Assembly: GCA_027391075.1 (NCBI GenBank)
Contig: DAHYHI010000045.1
Span: 1-5,240, forward strand
Reading direction: 5' to 3'
Source: JAJZAM01 sp027391075
Lineage (GTDB): Bacteria > Actinomycetota > Acidimicrobiia > Acidimicrobiales > Palsa-688
Length of the DNA stretch: 5,240 nt
Made by a program: the position numbers and the translations under genes. The notes under the pieces were generated by a model. That model had not been told where the DNA came from. It searched no databases and saw only the letters and a program-made list of their open reading frames with translations. Numbering within the stretch: the stretch's first letter is position 1; each line of letters opens with the position of its first letter. Below, in pieces: positions 1 through 4,513 of this stretch.

Positions 1-222
1 GCGGATCACCCGCCCCGCTTCAAGCGCGAGGCGCATGGCCGTGTACATGGGAACCGACAGGGCAGTCCGCTGCGCCCAGTCGATGTCGGCGGGATCGATC
101 GCCTCGACTGCGACATCAGCGCAGCGCACCTCGTGGCCTGCCGCCCGAAGCGCCGCTGCGGCGCCCGCAACGGACAAAGGCTGATGTCCTAGCTCGTAGG
201 TGGACACGAGGAGAACTCTCAC
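1..222 (-). CDS. Radical SAM protein with B12-binding-like N-terminus (partial; probable CUAEP/CCAEP-tail family)
   Basis: Only the first 74 residues are in the window; the gene continues past the left edge. The protein opens MRVLLVSTYELGHQPLSVAG, a beta strand followed by a loop. It then has an alpha helix rich in Ala and AGHEVRCADV, the Rossmann-like start seen in cobalamin-binding-type N-terminal domains of radical SAM proteins. The opening, the block IDPADIDWAQRTALSVPMYT and the following TAMRLAL resemble my memory of the actinobacterial CUAEP/CCAEP-tail radical SAM (seleno)protein family. The CxxxCxxC cluster motif and the diagnostic tail would lie outside the window, so the family call rests on the N-terminus alone. 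The GTG start at 222 is forced: an in-frame TAG lies four codons upstream at 232-234. No Shine-Dalgarno sequence is visible, and a TAGAAT hexamer six bases upstream suggests a leaderless message. The substrate is unknown. The ATP-grasp gene at the right edge is on the same strand and may belong to the same pathway. Confidence 0.65.
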   Translation of the reverse strand, partial: MRVLLVSTYELGHQPLSVAGAAAALRAAGHEVRCADVAVEAIDPADIDWAQRTALSVPMYTAMRLALEAGRVIR

Positions 223-333
223 CCGAGGATTCTACCAACGAACGAAAGCAGCAACCCACGGAGCCGACCGACCGACCAGCTGTGCGCCGGGTATTTTCAG
301 GGAGGGATTGTTGAGAAGAATACGGGCCGTGTA
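223..333. other. Spacer between the zinc-finger gene and the radical SAM gene
   Basis: About 110 bases separate the zinc-finger stop from the radical SAM start, both on the minus strand. The spacer holds the candidate -10 box at 229-234 and a short (CCGA)3 run near 262-275. No clear terminator hairpin with a T tract was seen, so read-through from the sigma operon into the radical SAM gene cannot be excluded. No credible small gene was found here. Confidence 0.5.
229..234 (-). promoter_or_regulatory. Candidate -10 box for the radical SAM gene (leaderless start)
   Basis: The minus strand reads TAGAAT, which fits the TANNNT pattern of housekeeping -10 boxes, and is followed after six bases by the GTG start at 222. 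That spacing would put the transcription start on or next to the start codon, as in the leaderless messages common in actinobacteria. No convincing -35 box was found; GGGTTG lies 17 bases upstream of the hexamer. The same hexamer contains the in-frame TAG that sets the upstream limit of the reading frame. Confidence 0.4.
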
Positions 334-585
334 TTAACGAACGTCCCCCTCCGACTCCGGCGTCGTGCCCATTTGGGCAGCGAAAAGGAGCCCTTCGAGG
401 TCCTCCTCGCACGGTCCGCAGGCGATGAGATGGGCGGCGATCCCCGGGAAACGACGGGCTGCCTCGTCGCCTCCCGCGTCGACTATTAGATCGACGTACA
501 CGTGCAGAAGTCGCAGCGCTTCGTCGCAGCCGACGTCGCGTGGATCGGTGCGCAAGAAGCGGTCAAGCTCGTCCCAGCCAGTCAC
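334..585 (-). CDS. Small zinc-finger anti-sigma-like protein (ZAS / zf-HC2 type, soluble)
   Basis: An 83-residue protein with the ZAS arrangement H52-x3-C56-x2-C59 (sequence AHLIACGPCEEDL) preceded by C20. This is the Cys...His-x3-Cys-x2-Cys zinc site of anti-sigma factors that hold ECF sigma factors. In known members the zinc-bound helical domain clamps the sigma factor, and redox or zinc loss can release it. There is no membrane segment and no sensor domain after the zinc site: only about 24 residues follow C59. This would be a cytoplasmic minimal anti-sigma or sigma-partner protein. The GTG start at 583-585 overlaps the sigma stop TGA at 582-584 as GTGA, so translation is probably coupled. 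Gene order, sigma then zinc-finger partner, matches the usual operon. The role as regulator of the neighbouring sigma factor is inferred from the motif and the overlap. Whether it inhibits or assists is not visible. Confidence 0.75.
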   Translation of the reverse strand: MTGWDELDRFLRTDPRDVGCDEALRLLHVYVDLIVDAGGDEAARRFPGIAAHLIACGPCEEDLEGLLFAAQMGTTPESEGDVR

Positions 586-1316
586 GATACCCCCTCTTCG
601 CCGTCGAGTTCTCCGGTCGGCGTCGTGTCTTTCAAATATCCGTTAGCGACAAGCTCGGCACGCAACTTACGGCGAGCGTCGAACATCGACTTATAGATGG
701 CGTTGCGGCTCGAACCCAACTGGAAGATGAGCGCGTCGATTGGTACGCCGTCGACGACCAGAGCAACGAACACCCGCCGCTGATGGTGAGTGAGCTTGTC
801 CGTAACGGCGCGGCGCAGCGCGGCGATCAGCTCCACCTGGGCGGCGTGGTCATCTGGGCTGATCCCGAAGCGGTCGGGGATGCGGCCCCAGTCGCTGTCC
901 TCGAGAGCGACAGCGGGTCGCTGCCAGAAGTGGCGTCCGAGCTTGGTAGACACCTCGAAGATAACGAACTTGTAGGCCCAGGTGCTGAACCGGCTCTCCC
1001 CTCGGAAATCGTCAAGTTTTGCGAGCACAGCGACCATGGCATCGTGGGCTGCCTGGTGGGCTAGGTCCTCCAGCTCGGGGCCAACGAAACTATGCCGGCC
1101 TCGCCTCCGTTCGAGTTCGGCGTGCGCCGCCCGCAGCAGCATTCGGTGCAGTTCGGCGAGCGCTTCGGCGCGGTTACGACTGTCCTGCGCGAGGCTCTCC
1201 AGCCACCGGCGCGTATCTGGATCAGTCAGACGACCACCGGCGACCGGGCCGTGCGCTGCCGCTAATCGCTCGTGGTCCGAGTGGCTCGGGTATGGACCGG
1301 GGAGAGCCATTACCAC
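582..1316 (-). CDS. ECF-like sigma-70 family RNA polymerase sigma factor
   Basis: A 244-residue sigma factor with regions 2 and 4 only. Region 2 spans roughly residues 50-135. It includes LEDLAHQAAHDAMVAVLAKL (core-binding helix) and FRGESRFSTWAYKFVIFEV (residues 104-122), the -10 recognition segment with the characteristic FR-x-SRF-x-TWAY pattern. Region 4 spans roughly 164-222: LTHHQRRVFVALVVDGVPID, then the helix-turn-helix LGSSRNAIYKSMFDARRKLR that reads the -35 element. The linker between them is short, as in ECF sigmas. The first 45 or so residues and the acidic tail (GELDGEEGVS) are not conserved sigma regions. The start is GTG 1316 (AGGA five bases upstream) or ATG 1310 (GGAG at 1316-1319, five-base spacing); the sequence does not decide. 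It overlaps the zinc-finger gene by four bases, forming a sigma/anti-sigma operon, and is divergent from the peroxiredoxin gene. The exact ECF group was not determined. Confidence 0.88.
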   Translation of the reverse strand: MVMALPGPYPSHSDHERLAAAHGPVAGGRLTDPDTRRWLESLAQDSRNRAEALAELHRMLLRAAHAELERRRGRHSFVGPELEDLAHQAAHDAMVAVLAKLDDFRGESRFSTWAYKFVIFEVSTKLGRHFWQRPAVALEDSDWGRIPDRFGISPDDHAAQVELIAALRRAVTDKLTHHQRRVFVALVVDGVPIDALIFQLGSSRNAIYKSMFDARRKLRAELVANGYLKDTTPTGELDGEEGVS

Positions 1317-1320
1317 TCCG

Positions 1321-1326
1321 ATCCTA
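1321..1326 (-). promoter_or_regulatory. Candidate -10 box for the sigma operon
   Basis: The minus strand reads TAGGAT, a TANNNT match, four bases before GTG 1316 and ten before ATG 1310. If it is a -10 box, transcription would begin at about 1314-1315 and favour ATG 1310 with an almost leaderless message. The same bases also contain AGGA, which could instead be a ribosome binding site for GTG 1316. No good -35 was seen. Confidence 0.3.
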
Positions 1327-1362
1327 GGGACTCGCGTAGGTCATGTGGGTCCTGCAGGAAAA

Positions 1363-1384
1363 CCAGAGGTAAGCCAGAGGTAAG
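1363..1384. repeat. Perfect 11-bp tandem direct repeat (CCAGAGGTAAG x2)
   Basis: The unit CCAGAGGTAAG occurs at 1363-1373 and again at 1374-1384 with no gap and no mismatch. Eleven bases is about one helical turn, so two protein subunits bound to the copies would sit on the same face of the DNA. Its place in the divergent promoter region suggests an operator, but a chance duplication is possible. Confidence 0.75.
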
Positions 1385-1463
1385 ACAGTGGCCTCCGGAT
1401 GTCACTAACGACGTTGTGAGCGATTCGATCCGTCCTGTTGAAGACTCGGTACGAGTGCCCACG

Positions 1464-1949
1464 ATGTCATTGCTCAGGCCAGGCGACCCCTTCCCCGCCT
1501 TTAGTGTTCCTCGAGCCGGCGGGGGGTCGATCCGCCTCCCCGGCGACCTCGCCGGCAACTTCGGCATCGTGCTGTTCTACCGGGGCAGTTGGTGCCCTTA
1601 TTGCAACGCCCAGCTCCGCGCCTTCCAGCGAGCCACTGACAGCCTGGCAGAAGTCGGCGCCAAGGTCTTGGCCTTGTCGGTCGACGACGAGGCGACTACC
1701 GCTCAGCTGATCGCCAAGCACGGCCTCGCCTTCCCGGTCGGCCACAGCGCCGACGCCAGGGCAATCTCCGAAGCAACCGGCGCGTTCGTCGACCCCGACA
1801 GGGGGTTCCTCCAATCCACCGGGTTCATCCTCGACTCTGACGGCCACGTCGTCATCAGCGTCTACTCGTCCGGAGCGATCGGCCGGCTCGTGCCCGAAGA
1901 CACCGTCGGCATGGTCCGCTACCTCCGACAGCACAGCGCAGCATCTTGA
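1464..1949 (+). CDS. Peroxiredoxin-like AhpC/TSA-family thiol protein (CPYC active site)
   Basis: A 161-residue thioredoxin-fold protein. It opens MSLLRPGDPFPAFSVPRAGG, the usual beginning of AhpC/TSA peroxiredoxin-like proteins. It then has GIVLFYRGSWCPYCNAQLRA (residues 34-53), with the redox pair C44 and C47 in a CPYC motif after the GSW turn. Further family marks are LALSVDDEATT and the segment GLAFPVGHSADARAI, followed by QSTGFILDSDGHVVISVYSS and an AIGRLVPEDTVG tail. Such proteins reduce peroxides or act as thiol-disulfide reductants in the cytosol; there is no signal peptide. ATG 1464 was chosen because the family fold begins there. The frame is open upstream to a GTG at 1272, but that stretch overlaps the sigma gene antisense and looks non-coding; GTG 1416 and GTG 1455 are weaker alternatives. 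The ribosome site is poor (GAG at 1453-1455). It is divergent from the sigma operon, which makes it a candidate target gene. Peroxide reduction itself is inferred. Confidence 0.85.
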   Translation: MSLLRPGDPFPAFSVPRAGGGSIRLPGDLAGNFGIVLFYRGSWCPYCNAQLRAFQRATDSLAEVGAKVLALSVDDEATTAQLIAKHGLAFPVGHSADARAISEATGAFVDPDRGFLQSTGFILDSDGHVVISVYSSGAIGRLVPEDTVGMVRYLRQHSAAS

Positions 1950-1980
1950 TCCAAGCACCTCCCAACAAACCCAAGCCGCT

Positions 1981-2011
1981 CTAGGAGCCAGCCTTCGAAT
2001 GGCCTCTCTAG
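1981..2011 (+). terminator. Candidate imperfect hairpin after the peroxiredoxin gene
   Basis: CTAGGAGCCA (1981-1990) can pair with TGGCCTCTCTAG (2000-2011). This gives ten base pairs with two single-base bulges in the 3' arm, around a nine-base loop GCCTTCGAA. It starts 31 bases after the peroxiredoxin stop. No T tract follows, so it would be a T-less actinobacterial type terminator at best, or a 5' leader structure of the next gene. Confidence 0.3.
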
Positions 2012-2016
2012 CCGTC

Positions 2017-2058
2017 GCGCAATCGGTGCCGGCGGGCAGGGCGCAACCGAGCGCAACC
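2017..2058. repeat. Three short direct repeats GCGCAA(C/T)C before the propeller gene
   Basis: Copies lie at 2017-2024 (GCGCAATC), 2041-2048 (GCGCAACC) and 2051-2058 (GCGCAACC). The last two are ten bases apart start to start, one helical turn, and sit 27 bases upstream of the propeller start codon. They could be an activator or repressor site. Such short words also arise by chance in GC-rich DNA. Confidence 0.35.
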
Positions 2059-2070
2059 ATCTGATCCATC

Positions 2071-2077
2071 AAAGGAG
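2071..2077 (+). promoter_or_regulatory. Strong ribosome binding site of the propeller gene
   Basis: AAAGGAG at 2071-2077 lies seven bases before ATG 2085. This is the best Shine-Dalgarno match among the complete genes of the window and fixes the start of the propeller protein. Confidence 0.85.
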
Positions 2078-2084
2078 AACCAGA

Positions 2085-3269
2085 ATGCACAAGACACTTC
2101 GTCGATCCGCCGTTGCAGGTACCGTAGCCGCGCTCGCCATGCTCGGCACCGCCGCCAGCGCGGGCGCCCAAGGCGCCCCTGCGACGCACCCAGGCCCCCC
2201 GATCGGGCCGCCCGGAGCTACAGGACGGGGGCGGGCCGTGTTCGTCCAGACCGACAACCCGTCCGGCAACGCGATCGACGTCTTCTCCGAGCACCGCGAC
2301 GGGCGCCTGTCGCTTCGCCAGGTGGTTTCCACCGGCGGCCTCGGCGGCCAGGCCGCCGGCTCGGTGGTCGACCATCTCGCCTCGCAAAGTTCGCTCGTCT
2401 ACGACCCCGCCGACCAGCTCCTCTTCGCTGTGAACGCCGGCAGCAACACCCTCTCGATGCTCTCGACCCAAGGACGCCAACTGCGTCTGCTCCAAGTAAT
2501 CAGCTCCGGTGGGGCGTTCCCCGACAGCGTCGCTGTTCACGGCAGTGTGGTCTACGTCTTGAACGCCGGAGGTTCCGGTACCCTAAGCGGCTACCGCGTC
2601 TTCGGCCAGCGGCTCATCGCACTTCCAGGATCGGCTCGCAGCCTCGGCTTGTCCAACAGCACTCCGCCGTTCTTCCTCGACTCGCCCGGCCAGGTCGGCT
2701 TCAGCGCGGACGGCTCCAAGCTGATCGTCACCACTAAAGCAAGCACCAACTCCCTCGACGTGTTCGCCGTGAACGGCCTCGGATCGTTGTCGGCCACGCC
2801 GACGGTGACCGCCGATCCCGGTAACGTGCCGTTCGCGTTCACCGAGAGCCCATCGGGACAGCTGGTGGTGGCCGAGCCAGGACCGAGTGCCGTGCACACC
2901 TACGGGTTCTCGGCCGCCGGAACGCTCACCAGTTTGAGCGGGTCGGTCCCTGACGGCCAAAAGGCAGCCTGCTGGATCACCGAAGCCCGCGGCTACTATT
3001 ACGTCGCCAACGCGGGGAGCAGCGACATCAGCGCTTACACCGTCAGCCCGAGCGGCACCCCTGCGCTGGTCGACTCTACCGGCATCGCAGCGACGACCGA
3101 CACCGGGTCGATCGATCTGGCCGCATCCAGCAACGGGCGCAACCTGTACGTCGAGGCCGGCGGCGCCGGTGCAGTGGACGAGTTCAAGGTTAACGCCGAT
3201 GGATCGCTGACTGACCTCGGCAGCGTCGCAGGCCTCGGCGCTGGTATCGAGGGCATCGCTAGCAGCTGA
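2085..3269 (+). CDS. Secreted lactonase-family beta-propeller protein
   Basis: A 394-residue protein with a typical Sec signal peptide: the basic start MHKTLRR, a hydrophobic stretch at about 8-22, then small residues with likely cleavage after ASA or AGA (residues 24-28). The mature part opens with a Pro/Gly-rich linker (31-48). It then shows blade-like repeats ending in variants of hydrophobic-V-x-NAG-S: LLFAVNAGSNTLSML (112-126), VVYVLNAGGSGTLSGYRV (155-172), YYYVANAGSSDISAYTV (304-320) and LYVEAGGAGAVDEFKV (354-369). Phrases such as GFSADGSKLIVTTKA and the DGSLTDLGS ending are the signature of the 6-phosphogluconolactonase-like (lactonase, Pfam PF10282-type) seven-bladed propellers. Members range from sugar lactonases to binding proteins of unknown role, so the substrate is not known. 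It is exported or surface-located, unlike cytoplasmic pathway lactonases, which argues against a pentose-phosphate role. It heads a run of three genes, with three bases to the hydrolase remnant. Confidence 0.8.
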   Translation: MHKTLRRSAVAGTVAALAMLGTAASAGAQGAPATHPGPPIGPPGATGRGRAVFVQTDNPSGNAIDVFSEHRDGRLSLRQVVSTGGLGGQAAGSVVDHLASQSSLVYDPADQLLFAVNAGSNTLSMLSTQGRQLRLLQVISSGGAFPDSVAVHGSVVYVLNAGGSGTLSGYRVFGQRLIALPGSARSLGLSNSTPPFFLDSPGQVGFSADGSKLIVTTKASTNSLDVFAVNGLGSLSATPTVTADPGNVPFAFTESPSGQLVVAEPGPSAVHTYGFSAAGTLTSLSGSVPDGQKAACWITEARGYYYVANAGSSDISAYTVSPSGTPALVDSTGIAATTDTGSIDLAASSNGRNLYVEAGGAGAVDEFKVNADGSLTDLGSVAGLGAGIEGIASS

Positions 3270-3272
3270 CAC

Positions 3273-3587
3273 ATGACGACGTATCGCAGGGTCGAGGTCG
3301 AGGGTATCGATATCTTCTATCGAGAAGCGGGCCCCGCCTCTGCACCCACCATCCTTTTACTACACGGGTTTCCGTCCTCTTCACGCATGTGGGAACCGCT
3401 CTTCACCCGGCTGGGGGATTCCTTCCACTTGGTAGCGCCGGACTATCCCGACTTCGGGCACAGCGAAACGCCGGACCCGGGTCAAGCCGACATCCAGACA
3501 GACCTGTTCTTCGATTACCAAACGAACGTCGCGAGCTACCCCGCATGGCAGGAGTGGCTGCGAGCCACTACCGAAAGGAACATCTAA
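3273..3587 (+). pseudogene. Internally deleted alpha/beta hydrolase remnant (open frame, no catalytic residues)
   Basis: The frame encodes 104 residues against about 284 for the intact neighbour. Residues 1-67 match the N-terminus of the family: VEGIDIFYREAG, the oxyanion-loop motif LLLHGFPSSSRMW (28-40) and VAPDYPDFGHSE. From residue 69 it jumps to PGQADIQTDLFFDYQTNVAS and YPAWQEWLR, which align with residues 191-219 of the downstream protein (PGRSDYMKALLWDYQTN...YPDWQEWLR). About 120 residues containing the nucleophile Asp are missing, as is everything after the lid segment, including the acid and the His. It cannot be an active hydrolase. The last residues (ATTERNI) are read through the ribosome site of the next gene, and the TAA directly abuts its ATG. 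Codons CTT-TTA-CTA at 3354-3362 are unlike the neighbours. The frame starts three bases after the propeller stop. It may still be translated, serving as a coupling leader or a small protein, but that is speculation. Confidence 0.8.
3573..3579 (+). promoter_or_regulatory. Ribosome binding site of the intact hydrolase, inside the remnant's 3' end
   Basis: GAAAGGA at 3573-3579 lies eight bases before ATG 3588, within the last codons of the remnant. The remnant's TAA (3585-3587) abuts the ATG, so the hydrolase can be started directly or by reinitiation. Confidence 0.7.
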
Positions 3588-4442
3588 ATGTCAGCCATCC
3601 GCCACCACTACGTCGAGATCGAAGGCCTCAAAGTCTTCGTGCGCGAAGCCGGCGACAAGGGCCGCCCGACGATCGTGCTGTTGCCCGGTTACCCGTCGAG
3701 CACCCGCTCCTACATACGATTGATCGACCGGCTGTCACCGCACTGGCACGCGGTTGCGATCGACTACCCCGGTTTCGGTAGCAGCGACCCGCTGCCCGAA
3801 TCGCCGACCTTCGACCGCCTGGCCGAGATCACCGGCAAGGCGATAGACGAGCTCGGAATCGGCGACTACGCGATCTACATGTTCGACTTCGGAGCGCCGG
3901 TAGGGTTTCGCATCGCTTTGAACCACGACAGGCGAGTCCGGGGAATCGTCACCCAGAATGCCAATGCGTACGTCGGCGGGTTCGGGCCGGGCGTCTCGGC
4001 GCTGAGCAACTGGTGGCAAGACCGCAAAGCAGGTCAGGCGACAGTCGACGGTTTCGTCAGTTTGGCCGGCACACAAATGCAGTGGCAGGCCGGCGCTCGC
4101 GACGCCGAGCACATCGACCCAGAGCAAGCCCTCGCCGACCAGCTTGTTCTCGACCTGCCAGGACGCTCTGACTACATGAAGGCGCTGCTCTGGGACTACC
4201 AGACCAACCCGCCGCTCTACCCCGACTGGCAGGAATGGCTGCGCCGCCGACAGCCCAAACTGCTCGCCGTGTGGGGTAAGAACGACCCGTTCTTCATCGC
4301 TCCCGGAGCCGAGGCCTATCGGAAGGACGTACCCGACGCCAACGTCGTTCTGCTCGACACCGGCCACTTCGCCCTCGAGGAAAAGGCGGACGTGATCTCA
4401 GGACTGACCCACAGCCTCCTCACTGACGCCTTCGCCAACTGA
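3588..4442 (+). CDS. Alpha/beta-fold hydrolase, epoxide hydrolase/haloalkane dehalogenase type
   Basis: A 284-residue complete alpha/beta hydrolase without signal peptide, so cytoplasmic. It begins HHYVEIEGLKVFVREAG, then IVLLPGYPSSTRSYIRL (29-45) with the oxyanion loop, and AIDYPGFGSSDP (57-68). The nucleophile elbow is YMFDFGAPVG (97-106), with Asp100 in the place taken by Ser in esterases. This points to an Asp-His-Asp triad, as in epoxide hydrolases and haloalkane dehalogenases. The acid is probably Asp233 in WGKNDPFF, and the base His260 in DTGHFALEE. A lid of about 130-220 carries the DYQTN and YPDWQEWLRR blocks. The oxyanion motif is PGYP rather than the usual HGFP that the remnant next door retains. 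The substrate is unknown; the family acts on epoxides, halides and related electrophiles. It follows a good ribosome site (GAAAGGA at 3573-3579), is the third gene of the propeller operon, and is convergent with the ATP-grasp gene after 71 bases. Confidence 0.85.
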   Translation: MSAIRHHYVEIEGLKVFVREAGDKGRPTIVLLPGYPSSTRSYIRLIDRLSPHWHAVAIDYPGFGSSDPLPESPTFDRLAEITGKAIDELGIGDYAIYMFDFGAPVGFRIALNHDRRVRGIVTQNANAYVGGFGPGVSALSNWWQDRKAGQATVDGFVSLAGTQMQWQAGARDAEHIDPEQALADQLVLDLPGRSDYMKALLWDYQTNPPLYPDWQEWLRRRQPKLLAVWGKNDPFFIAPGAEAYRKDVPDANVVLLDTGHFALEEKADVISGLTHSLLTDAFAN

Positions 4443-4513
4443 CGAGCCAACCAGACAGCCCGTCCAACCAAGGTCCGCCTATGAGGCCAGGTAGTCTTCC
4501 AGGGCATCTCGAG
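4443..4513. other. Convergent spacer between the hydrolase and the ATP-grasp gene
   Basis: This 71-base gap lies between two converging genes. A bidirectional terminator would be expected, but only a four-base-pair GCCT-ATG-AGGC palindrome (4477-4487) was seen. This spacer would be the right border if the middle of the window is an inserted block; no target-site duplication or integrase-type attachment sequence is apparent. Confidence 0.45.

Larger units (their letters stand above)
1317..1463. promoter_or_regulatory. Divergent intergenic control region between the sigma operon and the peroxiredoxin gene
   Basis: These 147 bases must hold the promoters for the leftward sigma operon and the rightward peroxiredoxin gene. 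Visible elements are a TAGGAT hexamer at 1321-1326 (minus strand) four bases from the GTG start of the sigma gene, and a perfect 11-bp tandem repeat at 1363-1384. A clear ECF-type -35 (GGAAC) paired with a -10 was not found in either direction; GGAAAACC near 1357 is the nearest. Autoregulation by the sigma factor is therefore possible but not shown. Confidence 0.5.
1950..2084. other. Intergenic region upstream of the propeller operon
   Basis: These 135 bases hold an imperfect hairpin at 1981-2011, three copies of the word GCGCAA(C/T)C at 2017-2024, 2041-2048 and 2051-2058, and a strong ribosome binding site. A promoter for the propeller-hydrolase operon could lie here, but no convincing -35/-10 pair was recognised. 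No small gene is evident. Confidence 0.45.

Noticed and set aside
540..1064. A 174-residue plus-strand open frame antisense to the sigma factor
   Set aside because: The minus-strand product is a clear sigma factor. The plus-strand frame has no family resemblance and no ribosome site.
1272..1463. An upstream extension of the peroxiredoxin to a GTG at 1272
   Set aside because: The added 64 residues overlap the sigma gene antisense, cross the divergent promoter region and have no peroxiredoxin homology. The family N-terminus begins at ATG 1464.
1467..2540. A 357-residue open frame on the minus strand across the peroxiredoxin and propeller genes
   Set aside because: It is antisense to two well-supported genes, has no recognisable domain, a low-complexity Gly/Ala/Arg/Glu composition, and crosses an intergenic region. 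Long antisense frames are expected in GC-rich DNA.
2583..3272. A 229-residue minus-strand open frame inside the propeller gene
   Set aside because: It is a shadow of the propeller gene. No motif or ribosome site supports it, and the plus-strand frame has a signal peptide and blade repeats.
3389..3781. A 130-residue plus-strand frame overlapping the remnant and the start of the intact hydrolase
   Set aside because: It is out of frame with both hydrolase sequences, and its composition (Arg/Pro-rich) is that of a shifted reading. I considered it as a frameshift continuation of the remnant, but its translation does not restore hydrolase sequence.
3735..4367. A 210-residue minus-strand open frame inside the intact hydrolase
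   Set aside because: It is antisense to a gene with a complete catalytic triad and has no recognisable domain.
4477..4487. Palindrome GCCT-ATG-AGGC between the convergent genes as a terminator
   Set aside because: Only four base pairs with a three-base loop and no T tract on either strand; too weak to call.
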